Assembly (NCBI RefSeq): GCF_024746795.1 | Contig: NZ_CP080524.1 | Location: forward strand, 4,070,001-4,134,000 | Source of the DNA: Mesorhizobium sp. AR10 | GTDB lineage: Bacteria > Pseudomonadota > Alphaproteobacteria > Rhizobiales > Rhizobiaceae | Length of the DNA: 64,000 bases | Direction of reading: 5' to 3' | Part shown: one piece after another, positions 10,220-18,951 of the stretch | Numbering within the stretch: position 1 is the first letter of the stretch | How the letters are laid out: each line of letters starts with the position of its first letter | Notes under the pieces: model-generated | What the model was told of the DNA's origin: nothing | What the model saw: only the letters and a program-made list of their open reading frames with translations | Databases searched by the model: none | Made by a program: the position numbers and the translations under genes

Positions 10220-11611
10220 TTGGCACGTGAGAAAGACGCGGACGCTACAGTTCGCGGAAAACCAACCCACCATCCCGGGACGGAAGCCAAGGGCCCGACC
10301 CGGGCCGTTGTCATTGTGCCTGTCCTTACCCGCCACCAGCGCAATGACGACGAGACCAACCGTCCACGGCTGATGCGTTCGGCCGAGGCTCGCCATGACG
10401 AAGCGGTTGGCCTTGCGCGCGCCATCAACCTTGATCTGATCCACACTGCGGTGGTGACCGTCAACGATCCACGCCCGGCAACCTTGCTCGGCAGCGGCAA
10501 GGTCGAGGAGTTTGCCGAGATCGTCAAAGAGGGGCACGCGGAGGTGGTCATCGTCGACCATCCGCTGACGCCGGTGCAGCAGCGCAATCTCGAAAAGGAA
10601 CTGAATGCCAAGGTGCTGGACCGCACCGGGCTGATCCTTGAGATCTTTGGCGAGCGCGCGCGGACCAAGGAAGGCACGCTGCAGGTAGAGCTTGCCCATC
10701 TCAACTACCAGAAGGGTCGCCTCGTGCGCAGCTGGACCCACTTGGAGCGCCAGCGCGGTGGCGCCGGCTTCCTCGGTGGTCCCGGCGAAACGCAGATCGA
10801 GTCGGATCGGCGTGTGCTGCAGGACAAGATCATCAAGCTGAAGCATGAGCTGGAAACCGTGCGTCGCACGCGCGACCTGCACCGCGCCAAGCGCAAGAAG
10901 GTGCCGTTCCCAGTGGTGGCGATCGTCGGCTATACCAATGCCGGCAAGTCGACGCTGTTCAACAAAGTGACTGGCGCAGGGGTGCTGGCGGAAGACATGC
11001 TGTTTGCCACGCTCGACCCGACGCTGCGCCGCGTGCGCCTGCCGCACGGCACACCAATCATCCTTTCGGACACGGTCGGCTTCATTTCGGACCTGCCAAC
11101 GCACCTGGTTGCAGCCTTCCGTGCAACGCTCGAAGAAGTGGTCGAAGCCGATCTGGTCATTCACCTGCGCGACATTTCCGATCCCGACACTTCGGCGCAG
11201 GCTGAGGATGTCGAGCGTATCCTCGCCGATCTCGGCGTCGATGCCGGTGACACCAAGCGCGTCATTGAAGTGTGGAACAAGATTGACCGGCTCGACGAAG
11301 GCAACCGGGCGCGGTTGCTCGCCGATGGCGCGGACGGCAGAAAGGCGCCGCCGGTCGCCATATCGGCAGTTACCGGTGAGGGCATCGATGCGCTGAAGGC
11401 GATCATCGAGACACGGATGTCGGGTGAACTGGAATCCCTGACAGTGACGATAGAACCGGCGCAATTCGGCCTCGTCGATTGGCTTTACCGCAATGGCGAT
11501 ATCGTTTCGCGCGCCGACAATGAGGATGGCAGCACGACCATTTCGCTCATGGCTACGCACAGCGCCAAGCAGGAGATCGAAAGCCGATTGCACCGTAAAA
11601 ACAACGGGTAA
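10220..11611 (+). CDS. hflX: GTPase HflX (ribosome-rescue/splitting GTPase)
   Basis: A 463-residue HflX with the N-terminal HflX domain (about 40-205; GSGKVEEF and DRTGLILEIF), the glycine-rich linker GGAGFLGGPGETQIE, and a G domain starting near 225 with G1 GYTNAGKSTL, G3 DTVGFISDLP and G4 NKID. It binds stalled 50S/70S ribosomes. The start is a TTG directly after the hfq stop (TGATTG), so translation probably follows hfq by re-initiation. The next in-frame ATG is about 50 residues in, at the edge of the conserved domain. It is convergent with mazG, only 6 bases apart. Confidence 0.95.
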   Translation: MAREKDADATVRGKPTHHPGTEAKGPTRAVVIVPVLTRHQRNDDETNRPRLMRSAEARHDEAVGLARAINLDLIHTAVVTVNDPRPATLLGSGKVEEFAEIVKEGHAEVVIVDHPLTPVQQRNLEKELNAKVLDRTGLILEIFGERARTKEGTLQVELAHLNYQKGRLVRSWTHLERQRGGAGFLGGPGETQIESDRRVLQDKIIKLKHELETVRRTRDLHRAKRKKVPFPVVAIVGYTNAGKSTLFNKVTGAGVLAEDMLFATLDPTLRRVRLPHGTPIILSDTVGFISDLPTHLVAAFRATLEEVVEADLVIHLRDISDPDTSAQAEDVERILADLGVDAGDTKRVIEVWNKIDRLDEGNRARLLADGADGRKAPPVAISAVTGEGIDALKAIIETRMSGELESLTVTIEPAQFGLVDWLYRNGDIVSRADNEDGSTTISLMATHSAKQEIESRLHRKNNG

Positions 11612-11617
11612 GAGCTT

Positions 11618-12442
11618 TTATTTCGCGCTCTTGGCTTGCTGCCAGAGTGCTTCCATTTCGTCCAATCTCGCCTTTTCGAGTGTGCTTCCGGAGGCTTCCA
11701 GTTTCCGCTCGACATAGTGAAACCGCGACCGGAACTTTTCATTGGTGCCGCTGAGTGCCGCTTCGGCATCGAGCTTGAGGTGGCGGCCGAGATTGACGAT
11801 GGCAAACAGCATGTCGCCGAACTCGTCCTTGATCGGTGCGCTGTCACCCTTGGCAAGCGCCTCGCGCAATTCGCTGATCTCTTCCTCGATCTTGTCGAGG
11901 ATCGGTGCTGCCTCGCTCCAGTCGAAGCCGACGCGGGCTGCCTTCTCCTGAAGTTTCAACGCACGGGTCAGCGCGGGCAGGGCGACCGGCACGCTGTCCA
12001 GAAACCCCTTACCGTTGTCTTCGGGATCGAGCCCGCGGGCGAGGCGTGCACTCCGCTTTTCCGCCTTCTCTTGCGCCTTGATCTTTTCCCACATGCCCTT
12101 GGCCATGCCGGCGCTGCGTGCCTGTTCGTCGCCGAAGACGTGCGGGTGACGGCGGATCATTTTTGTGGTGATGGCCTGGACGACGTCGCCGAAAGCGAAT
12201 TCACCGGTCTCCTCGGCCATTTGCGCATGGTAGACGACCTGCAGCAGGAGGTCGCCCAGCTCGTCGCGCAGGTCGTCGAGATCGCCGCGCGCAATCGCAT
12301 CGGCCACCTCATAGGCTTCCTCGATCGTGTAGGGCGCGATGGTCGAAAAGTCCTGCTCGATGTCCCACGGGCAGCCTGATTTCGGCGCCCGCAGCGCTGC
12401 CATGATCTCGATCAGCCGGGAAATGTCTTGCGAAGGTTTCAT
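11618..12442 (-). CDS. mazG: Nucleoside triphosphate pyrophosphohydrolase MazG
   Basis: A 274-residue all-alpha NTP pyrophosphohydrolase with two MazG domains. The first carries the metal-binding pattern EEAYEVADAI ... DELGDLLLQVVYHA near residues 40-75. The second, near 170-230, has EEEISELREAL ... DEFGDMLFAIVN. The N-terminus has CPWDIEQDF, typical of MazG. It hydrolyses (d)NTPs to monophosphates, a house-cleaning function, and can affect ppGpp signalling in E. coli. Length matches the proteobacterial enzyme. Confidence 0.94.
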   Translation of the reverse strand: MKPSQDISRLIEIMAALRAPKSGCPWDIEQDFSTIAPYTIEEAYEVADAIARGDLDDLRDELGDLLLQVVYHAQMAEETGEFAFGDVVQAITTKMIRRHPHVFGDEQARSAGMAKGMWEKIKAQEKAEKRSARLARGLDPEDNGKGFLDSVPVALPALTRALKLQEKAARVGFDWSEAAPILDKIEEEISELREALAKGDSAPIKDEFGDMLFAIVNLGRHLKLDAEAALSGTNEKFRSRFHYVERKLEASGSTLEKARLDEMEALWQQAKSAK

Positions 12443-12530
12443 GGCGCGAATGCTATCGCGCGGCCGGCCGCGCGGCCAACGATGTCAGCCGGCGAGAGCG
12501 CCTTGTCCACAGTTGCGAACGGCCGCTCTA

Positions 12531-13715
12531 TCAGTCCAGTACTGACACGATCGCTTTGGCGAGTTCGTCCATGCCGTCCTCGGGCAAGCCGGCGACGTTG
12601 ATACGGCTGTCACCGACCATGTAGACGCCATGTTCGGCGCGCAGCCGCTCGACTTGCGCCTCGGACAGGCCAAGTCGGGAAAACATGCCGCGATGGCTGG
12701 CGACGAAATCGAAGCGATCGGAATTGGACTGCCGCCGCAGCGCGTCGGCGAACGCCACGCGAAGCCGCAGCATGCGCAGGCGCATGTCCTCGAGTTCCGC
12801 TTCCCAGTCGGCGCGCAACGTGGAGTCTTCAAGCACGATGCGCACCGCGGCCGCACCGTGGTCCGGTGGCATCGAATACATGGCGCGCGCCGCCGACAGC
12901 ATCTGGCTTATCGCCACATCCGCCTGCGCGCCGTCCTTGGCCAGGATCATCGCCGCGCCGACGCGGTCGCGATAGACGGCAAAGTTCTTCGAACAGCTTG
13001 AGGCGACAACCATTTCCGGGACTTTCGCCGCCAAGAGACGCAAGCCGGCGGCGTCGGCATCGAGGCCTTCGCCAAAGCCCTGATAGGCAATGTCGACAAA
13101 GGGCAACAGGCCGCGTTCGACGACAAGATCGGCGATTTCAGCCCACTGCGCAGCATCCAGATTGGCGCCGGTCGGGTTGTGGCAACAACCATGCAGCAGC
13201 ACGACGTCGCCGCTCTTTGCGGTCCGCAGCGCTGCCAGCATGTCGGCGAAACGCACCGCACCGGAGGCTGCGTCGAAATAGGGATACTCGCGTATCTGCA
13301 GGCCGGCGGCACGCATCACCGGCATGTGGTTGGGCCAAGTCGGGTCCGACAGCCAGATCGTTGCGTCAGAGCGGGTCCGTTTCAGCAGTTCGGCGACCAG
13401 CCGCAGCGCGCCGGAGCCGCCGGGCGCCTGTGCGGCACGGATGCGCGTCAGGTCGGCGGCAGGGCCAAAGGCCAGCCTGGCCATTGCGGTGTTGAAGGCG
13501 GTGTCGCCGGCAAGGCCTAGATAGGTCTTGGTATCCTGGCTCTGCAGCAGGCGCTTTTCGGCCTCGCGCACAGCGCGCATGACCGGTGTCTTGCCGTCGC
13601 GGTCCTTATAGACGCCGACCCCAAGATCGACCTTGTCGGGGCGCGGATCAGCGCGGTAGAGGCCGATCAGGGCAAGGATCTTGTCGGCTGGGGCAGGCTG
13701 GAGAGTTTCGAACAT
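12531..13715 (-). CDS. Aromatic/aspartate aminotransferase (class I, fold type I)
   Basis: A 394-residue aminotransferase of the AspC/TyrB family. It starts MFETLQPAPADKILALIGLYRADPR and contains KVDLGVGVYKD, the PNP-contact segment CCHNPTGANLD, and the PLP lysine in ASSCSKNFAVYRDRVGA. It likely moves the amino group between aromatic amino acids or aspartate and 2-oxoglutarate. The ATG at 13715 is preferred over the upstream start at 13751 because the family begins with MFE. Separated from mazG by 88 bases and from the MocR gene by 106 bases that hold a dispersed repeat. Confidence 0.92.
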   Translation of the reverse strand: MFETLQPAPADKILALIGLYRADPRPDKVDLGVGVYKDRDGKTPVMRAVREAEKRLLQSQDTKTYLGLAGDTAFNTAMARLAFGPAADLTRIRAAQAPGGSGALRLVAELLKRTRSDATIWLSDPTWPNHMPVMRAAGLQIREYPYFDAASGAVRFADMLAALRTAKSGDVVLLHGCCHNPTGANLDAAQWAEIADLVVERGLLPFVDIAYQGFGEGLDADAAGLRLLAAKVPEMVVASSCSKNFAVYRDRVGAAMILAKDGAQADVAISQMLSAARAMYSMPPDHGAAAVRIVLEDSTLRADWEAELEDMRLRMLRLRVAFADALRRQSNSDRFDFVASHRGMFSRLGLSEAQVERLRAEHGVYMVGDSRINVAGLPEDGMDELAKAIVSVLD

Positions 13716-13776
13716 CAGCGTGGGTTCCGTTGGCGGCGGAGTGATACGCAAATCGGTCGAGCTTCGCCAGAGGTTT

Positions 13777-13824
13777 CATGTGGCTGTCCCAAAACCGAGA
13801 CCACTTTTAGGGCGACATGCATTA
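13777..13824. repeat. Dispersed interrupted palindrome, family A copy 1
   Basis: A 48-bp imperfect palindrome whose core reads TGTCCCAAAACCG, then CCACTTTTAGGGCGACATGCA. It is the same family as the element at 26757-26804 in the opposite orientation (shared parts CCCAAAAGTGG and TTTTGGG with flanking ATGCAT). Its right end contains the TAA stop codon of the MocR gene. Such elements are common between genes in rhizobial chromosomes. Confidence 0.7.
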
Positions 13825-15159
13825 ACCAGATTGAGGATGGCACGCCAACGCGATCGAGTCGGCTACATGCTCAAGCAGCTCATCGTTCAGGACCCCCGTG
13901 GCCACTCGGATGGCGCTGGTTGGCTTGGTCGAGAATTTAGCACCTGGGGTGACCGCGATGCCGCGTGCCGCCAATGTTACCATCGCATAGGATTCCGAAG
14001 CGACCGGAACGTAGATACTCAGCCCGTAGCCCGGATCCACATTTACACCGCGCCGTGCGAGTGCCTCGGCTAGCCGCTCCCGCCGGTGTCGATATATGCC
14101 CCGCGACAGTTCGACCGTCTCCGCCGTCGACGGGTCGCTGAGCAGCCACGCAGCCGCCGATTGCAGAATGCGGCTGGTCCAACCGGCACTGAAACTGCGA
14201 TAGGACTGGATTTGTTCGACAATCGTCGCCGAGCTCGACAGCACCGCCAGACGCAGGTCTGGCCCAAGTGTCTTCGAGTAGGAGAGGATATGGATAACGC
14301 GATCCGGAAAGCGCCCGCCCAGGGAAATCCGGGGTATGTCGCTGATGTCAGCGACGCCGTCGTCCTCGATGATCAGCGTATCTGAACCGGCCAGGATATC
14401 GCCCAGCGTCTCCAGCCGTGCCGCCGACATGCAATGGCCCGTGACGGCATGGATGCGCGGCTGGAACACGAAAGCGGCCGGCTTCTCGGCAAGCGCTTTG
14501 GTGAGCGAAGCCGGGCAGGGGCCGTCTGAATCGCAATCCACCGGAATGATAGGGACGTCGAGATCCTCCAGGATGTCGAGCAGCCGGAGCGCGGTGGGAT
14601 CCTCGATCGCCACCGGCGGGCCGGGCCGCAGCAGCGCGTGCAGCAATGTATAGATCGCGTTGTAGCCGCCATTGGTAGCCAGGAAAGCTGCCGCGGCATA
14701 CGGCCAGGTCCGTCGGATGGATTTCTCAAGCTCCGGCAGGATGCGAACGCGCTCATAGCTGTTCAGCTCTTCGGCTCGGGCTCCATGCCGCAGGGCGGCT
14801 TCCGGGGAGGGCAGCAAGGCTCGGTCCGGCACGGCAGAGGCCAAGTTCAGCACGCCAGGGCCGTAGTTTCCGCCACTGGCGAGGCGCAGAGGTCTCGCGG
14901 CGAACCGGTCACCCATGACCCATGCGCCGTTGCGGCCCAGACCCCCTATGATCTTGTGCCGGCGCAAATCGCTCCAGGCCTCCGATACCGTGGCTGGGCT
15001 GACCCCAAGGGCGAAGGCAAGCTCGCGAACCGGCGGCAGTTTCGATCCCACCGGCAACGCGCCGCTGCGGATAAGCGCACTCGTCTCGCGGGCGATTCCA
15101 CGCGTCGTTCGGTTGCCCAGCCGCTCGGCAAACCACTTTGCATCGTAAGTTTGTGCCAT
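13822..15159 (-). CDS. MocR-type transcriptional regulator (GntR winged helix plus aminotransferase domain)
   Basis: A 445-residue regulator: an N-terminal GntR winged helix (residues about 10-85, with SKLPPVRELAFALGVSPATVSEAW) fused to an aminotransferase-like domain (about 105-440). The PLP-binding lysine is present, K296 in ILSYSKTLGPDLRL, so the protein probably senses a PLP adduct or amino compound. The start MAQTYDAKWF at 15159 is preferred over one at 15243, which would cover the promoter region. It is divergent from the operon at 15259-20900 and separated from it by an inverted repeat, so it is the likely local regulator of that operon. Confidence 0.92.
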   Translation of the reverse strand: MAQTYDAKWFAERLGNRTTRGIARETSALIRSGALPVGSKLPPVRELAFALGVSPATVSEAWSDLRRHKIIGGLGRNGAWVMGDRFAARPLRLASGGNYGPGVLNLASAVPDRALLPSPEAALRHGARAEELNSYERVRILPELEKSIRRTWPYAAAAFLATNGGYNAIYTLLHALLRPGPPVAIEDPTALRLLDILEDLDVPIIPVDCDSDGPCPASLTKALAEKPAAFVFQPRIHAVTGHCMSAARLETLGDILAGSDTLIIEDDGVADISDIPRISLGGRFPDRVIHILSYSKTLGPDLRLAVLSSSATIVEQIQSYRSFSAGWTSRILQSAAAWLLSDPSTAETVELSRGIYRHRRERLAEALARRGVNVDPGYGLSIYVPVASESYAMVTLAARGIAVTPGAKFSTKPTSAIRVATGVLNDELLEHVADSIALACHPQSG

Positions 15160-15168
15160 CGCCAAATT

Positions 15169-15218
15169 TAAATGTTCAGTAACGTAATAGCATTTGATCA
15201 GAAATATTCGAACATTTA
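15169..15218. promoter_or_regulatory. Candidate MocR operator in divergent promoter region
   Basis: TAAATGTTC at 15169-15177 and GAACATTTA at 15210-15218 are perfect 9-bp inverted arms 41 bp apart centre to centre, about four helical turns. A further half-site (AATATTCG next to GAACATT) overlaps the right arm. The element starts 10 bases before the MocR start and lies 40-90 bases before the first gene of the plus-strand operon, as expected for autoregulation and operon control by a dimeric GntR-type protein. Confidence 0.65.
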
Positions 15219-15258
15219 TAGGAGCCACATCAGAGCCCGTCAATATCGAGTTTTACGG

Positions 15259-16233
15259 ATGGCCATATCAATCAAGATCGCGGCCCGAGATTGGGACTTT
15301 CTCACCCCTCTTCTGTTAGGGGACGTGTCGTCGGAGCGGCTCGAGGTCAAGGTCGACCGCGTCGCGACACTGCTCGGCGATCTCAGCGGCGATCCCGTCT
15401 ACGACGCGGCGGAAATGTCCTTCAGCCGCTATGCCTCCCGGCGCGCTGCCGGCGACGACACGCTGGTGGGTGTCCCCAATTTTATCATGCGCGGCTTTCG
15501 CCATCGCTGCATCATCACCCGGGCGGCAAGCCCGCTCGAGCAGCTGAGCCAACTCGCCGGCAAGCGCATCGGGCTGACAGGCTGGCGGGATTCGGGAAAC
15601 ACCTGGACTCGCGCGGCACTGAGACATGAGGGCGTGGGCGTTGAAGACGCATACTGGTTCGCCGGCAGGCTGACATCCGACCATCCGATCGTCGACCGGC
15701 TCGACGGATTTGGAAGGCCAGGGCGCATCGAGGCCATACCGGGCGAGCGGCCGATGATGGAGCTTCTCGAAACGGGAGAACTCGATGCGGTTTTCACGCC
15801 GTTCATGCCGCAGGGCTATTTCCAGGCAGGGTCGCAGTTTCGCCAGCTTGTGCGCGACTTCAGAACCGCCGAACTCGAGTACTTCCGGGACGTAGGCTAT
15901 GTGCCGGGCATGCATCTCATCGCTCTCAAGGCGGACGTGGTCGAGCGGCATCCGTGGCTGCCGGACGAATTGAGCGCGCTGATCGACGCAAGCCACCGCC
16001 TGTGGACCGAGAAGCGCCGGAAATATGCCGAAACGAGCCCCTGGATCATCGACGAATTGCTGCAAAGCGCGCGAGCTCTGCCGCAGGGCTGGAGCGACAG
16101 CGGACTGGCCGAGAACCGGACCATGATCGAAGACTTTGCCAGGGAACTCCACCTGCAGGGCATTGCCGACCGGCTGCTATCGCCAGAAGAGCTTTTCCCA
16201 TTTGAAACCAAGAGCCGACGAACGGCCGCATGA
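15259..16233 (+). CDS. 4,5-dihydroxyphthalate decarboxylase-like / periplasmic-binding-fold protein
   Basis: A 324-residue protein starting MAISIKIAARDWDFLTPLLLGD, with no signal peptide. The pattern AEMSFSRYASRRAAGDD, PNFIMRGFRHRCIITR and LAGKRIGLTGWRDSGNTWTR resembles the Pht5/4,5-dihydroxyphthalate decarboxylase family, which uses a type II periplasmic-binding fold as an enzyme or a cytoplasmic binding protein. The lack of a signal peptide argues against a transport role. It is the first gene of the MocR-controlled operon; the ATG at 15259 is chosen because an upstream start (15172) would lie within the operator. The substrate is unknown; decarboxylation of an aromatic or amino acid is a reasonable guess only. 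Confidence 0.72.
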   Translation: MAISIKIAARDWDFLTPLLLGDVSSERLEVKVDRVATLLGDLSGDPVYDAAEMSFSRYASRRAAGDDTLVGVPNFIMRGFRHRCIITRAASPLEQLSQLAGKRIGLTGWRDSGNTWTRAALRHEGVGVEDAYWFAGRLTSDHPIVDRLDGFGRPGRIEAIPGERPMMELLETGELDAVFTPFMPQGYFQAGSQFRQLVRDFRTAELEYFRDVGYVPGMHLIALKADVVERHPWLPDELSALIDASHRLWTEKRRKYAETSPWIIDELLQSARALPQGWSDSGLAENRTMIEDFARELHLQGIADRLLSPEELFPFETKSRRTAA

Positions 16234-16241
16234 CGCCCAGA

Positions 16242-16284
16242 GTTCGAACATGATCCTTCCCGAAACCGGGTTCCACTTTTCGGG
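16242..16284. repeat. Dispersed interrupted palindrome, family B copy 1
   Basis: The sequence CATGATCCTTCCCGAAACCG followed by GGTTCCACTTTTCGGG lies in the 79-base gap before the substrate-binding protein gene. The CATGATCC-TTCCGAAA half matches the left half of the element at 56966-57013. This is a common rhizobial intergenic palindrome; here it might form a hairpin inside the operon mRNA. Confidence 0.65.
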
Positions 16285-16312
16285 CCGGACGCCACCAACA
16301 GAGGAGAACACC

Positions 16313-17182
16313 ATGACCCCCAAACCAGTATTTGCAGCGCTTCTTGCTACCCTGATGAGCCAGGCCGCGGCTGCGCAGGACGTGCCGAAGCAGACGGTCA
16401 ACGAAGAATTGCGCGCCCGGCTGCCGGAGGAAATCCGCAAGGCCGGCACGATGACGGCCGTGAACAACGGTTCGTTCCCACCCTACGAGATCGTGACAGG
16501 CACGGAATTGACCGGCGCGACGGCGGACCTGTCGGATGCGATGGGACAACTGTTCGGGATCAAGATCGAACACGCTTCGGTCGCTGGCCTGCCGGCCTTG
16601 CTGAGCGGCGTCAACTCCGGACGCTACCAATTCGCCTTCGGACCCGTGGGCGATTATCCGGATCGACAGAAGTCCAATGACTTCGTGGACTGGGTCCGCG
16701 AGTATGTCGTCTTCGCCGTCGAGAAGGGCAATCCGCAAGGCATCGTGTCGCTGGACACCGCTTGCGGCAAGCGGATCGCCGTCATGTCCGGCGGTTCGGC
16801 CGAGAAGGTGATCAAAGAGCAGTCGGAGAAATGCGTTGCCGGTGGCAAAGAGGCCGTCGAGGTTCAGTCATTCACCGATCAGCCAACGTCGATCCTTGCC
16901 GTCCGCTCGAAGCGCTCCGATGCGTTTTTCTCGTCCCAGGCGCCGCTGACGTATTTTGTCCAGCAAGCGAAGGGACAGCTCGAACTGGCCGGCGTCGGTC
17001 AGAGCAACGGGTTCAAGGACATCTTCCAGGGCGCTGTCGTAGCCAAAGGATCACCGCTTGGCGGAGCCCTGCATGATGCATTCAAGGTCCTCATGGACAA
17101 CGGGACATATGCAGCCGTTATGAAGAAGTGGGGGCTCGACAACAACATGATCAAAGAGCCCGGCATCAATCAGGGCAAGTAG
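16313..17182 (+). CDS. ABC transporter substrate-binding protein (amino-acid type, family 3)
   Basis: A 289-residue secreted protein with a signal peptide (residues about 1-21, cleavage after SQAAAA). The mature part has the family-3 fold: GTMTAVNNGSFPPYEIV near residue 45, GATADLSDAMGQLFGIK, and the later GKRIAVMSGGSAEKV. A clear ribosome-binding site GAGGAG lies 7 bases before the ATG. It is followed by permease and ATPase genes at 17190 and 18134, forming a complete polar amino-acid-type importer. The ligand is not predictable from sequence; the operon suggests an amide or peptide-like compound. Confidence 0.88.
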   Translation: MTPKPVFAALLATLMSQAAAAQDVPKQTVNEELRARLPEEIRKAGTMTAVNNGSFPPYEIVTGTELTGATADLSDAMGQLFGIKIEHASVAGLPALLSGVNSGRYQFAFGPVGDYPDRQKSNDFVDWVREYVVFAVEKGNPQGIVSLDTACGKRIAVMSGGSAEKVIKEQSEKCVAGGKEAVEVQSFTDQPTSILAVRSKRSDAFFSSQAPLTYFVQQAKGQLELAGVGQSNGFKDIFQGAVVAKGSPLGGALHDAFKVLMDNGTYAAVMKKWGLDNNMIKEPGINQGK

Positions 17183-17189
17183 GCAAGAG

Positions 17190-18137
17190 ATGAGCGACAT
17201 TGCCATGCAGCATGCGGCGGGGCTGCCCGCCGCGCCGGACGACGCCTTGCGCGACGTCGAGCGGGCACACAAGCCATTCCGCACGGATCGTCTCGTCCTC
17301 TGGACCCTGACGTTCGCCATTGCGGCGGGCTTCGCCTACATCGTCGGCACAAATCCAAATTTCGGTTGGCCGGTTGTCGCCCAGTACTTCTTTGATCCGA
17401 CCGTCATGCAGGGTCTGTCGGTCACGTTGGGACTGACGGTGGTGGCTATGGCCATTGGCGTCGTGCTTGGGCTTCTGCTGGCGATCGCGCGGATGTCGAA
17501 CGACAGGCTGGCTTCAATGCTGTCGGGGCTGTTCATCTGGTTCTTCCGGGGCACACCACTCCTGGTGCAACTAATCTTCTGGTATAATCTGTCGACGCTG
17601 TTCCCAAAATTGTCGATCAGCATCCCGTTCGGCCCCACGCTTGCAAGCTGGGACACAAACGATTTGATCACGCCCCTGACCGCGGCGATCGTGGGCCTTG
17701 CGCTGAACGAGGCCGCCTACATGGCCGAGATCATTCGCGGCGGTCTGTTGTCCGTAGACAGGGGCCAGACCGAAACCGCCGAGGCCTTCGGAATGACCAG
17801 GGCCCGGGCGCTTTGGCGCATCATCATCCCGCAAGCGATGCGCTCGATCGTGCCACCGACGGGAAACCAGCTGATCAGCATGATCAAGGCGACATCGCTG
17901 GTCAGCGTCATTGCCATGGCCGACCTCCTCTATTCGGTGCAGTCCATCTACAACCGCACCTTCGAGGTCATCCCGATGCTGATGGTCGCCGTCGTCTGGT
18001 ACCTGCTGATCACCTCGGTCCTGAATGTCGGCCAGGGCATGATTGAGCGACACTACGGGCGAGGGGATCGCGGTTCGCAAATGGCTGTGCGCAAGAAGGC
18101 TGGCACTGCCGCGGCTTCCAAGGGGGAAAGCCAATGA
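17190..18137 (+). CDS. ABC transporter permease (HisM/GlnP type)
   Basis: A 315-residue inner-membrane permease of the His/Glu/Gln/Arg type. It has about five membrane segments and the classic HEAAMMG region GLALNEAAYMAEIIRGGLLSV near residue 170, followed by the EAA loop AFGMTRARALWRIIIPQAMR. An unusually long hydrophilic N-terminus (about 35 residues) precedes the first membrane segment. It starts 7 bases after the binding-protein gene and overlaps the ATPase gene by 4 bases. A single permease suggests a homodimeric pore. Confidence 0.93.
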   Translation: MSDIAMQHAAGLPAAPDDALRDVERAHKPFRTDRLVLWTLTFAIAAGFAYIVGTNPNFGWPVVAQYFFDPTVMQGLSVTLGLTVVAMAIGVVLGLLLAIARMSNDRLASMLSGLFIWFFRGTPLLVQLIFWYNLSTLFPKLSISIPFGPTLASWDTNDLITPLTAAIVGLALNEAAYMAEIIRGGLLSVDRGQTETAEAFGMTRARALWRIIIPQAMRSIVPPTGNQLISMIKATSLVSVIAMADLLYSVQSIYNRTFEVIPMLMVAVVWYLLITSVLNVGQGMIERHYGRGDRGSQMAVRKKAGTAAASKGESQ

Positions 18138-18916
18138 GCGGATCAGCGGAAACCAGCGCGCCAGTCGTCCGGGCGCGCAACGTCCACAAGGCTTTCGGTC
18201 ATGTCGAGGTGCTGAAAGGCATAGACCTCGACGTTGCGTCCGGCGAAGTCGTCACGATCCTCGGGCCTTCCGGGTCGGGCAAGTCGACTTTCCTGCGCTG
18301 CATCAACCATTTGGAGGCGATCGACCGTGGCTCTATCGAGGTGGACGGCGAGCAGATCGGCTACAGGCTGCACAACGGTCGGCTCGACAAGCTGCACGGT
18401 CGCGCCATCGCCGCGCAGCGGCGCAAGATCGGCATGGTGTTCCAGCAGTTCAATCTCTATCCGCACATGACGGCGCTCGAGAACGTCATTGAAGCACCGG
18501 TCGGGGTGCATCGACAAAATCGCCACGAAGCCTTGCGGTATGCCAAGGAATTGCTCGCCCGCGTTGGCCTTTCCGAAAAAATGGAATCGTATCCGCGTCA
18601 GTTGTCCGGAGGTCAGCAGCAGCGTGTAGCGATTGCCCGGGCGCTGGCCATCCGGCCGAAACTGATGCTGTTCGACGAGCCGACTTCGGCGCTGGACCCC
18701 GAATTGGTCGGCGAAGTGTTGGCAACCATGCGCGATCTGGCGAGCCAAGGCTTGACCATGATCGTGGTGACGCATGAGATTGGTTTCGCCCGCGAGGCTG
18801 CGGACCGGGTCGTATTCATGGATGACGGCCATGTTGTCGAGGCGGGACCGCCCGAGGAGGTGCTCTCGAATCCGCAACATGCCCGGACGCGCAGCTTCCT
18901 CAGCCGCTTCATCTGA
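18134..18916 (+). CDS. ABC transporter ATP-binding protein (amino-acid type)
   Basis: A 260-residue ATPase with Walker A GPSGSGKST near residue 45, Q-loop VFQQFNLYPHMTALENV, signature LSGGQQQRVAIARAL and Walker B LMLFDEPTSALDPELVGEVL, and the switch histidine in VVTHEIGFA. This is the GlnQ/HisP pattern. ATGA overlap with the permease gene shows that the importer subunits are translated together. Confidence 0.94.
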   Translation: MSGSAETSAPVVRARNVHKAFGHVEVLKGIDLDVASGEVVTILGPSGSGKSTFLRCINHLEAIDRGSIEVDGEQIGYRLHNGRLDKLHGRAIAAQRRKIGMVFQQFNLYPHMTALENVIEAPVGVHRQNRHEALRYAKELLARVGLSEKMESYPRQLSGGQQQRVAIARALAIRPKLMLFDEPTSALDPELVGEVLATMRDLASQGLTMIVVTHEIGFAREAADRVVFMDDGHVVEAGPPEEVLSNPQHARTRSFLSRFI

Positions 18917-18951
18917 ATTTCCGCGCAGCCTTACCGCCAGTACGAGAGATC

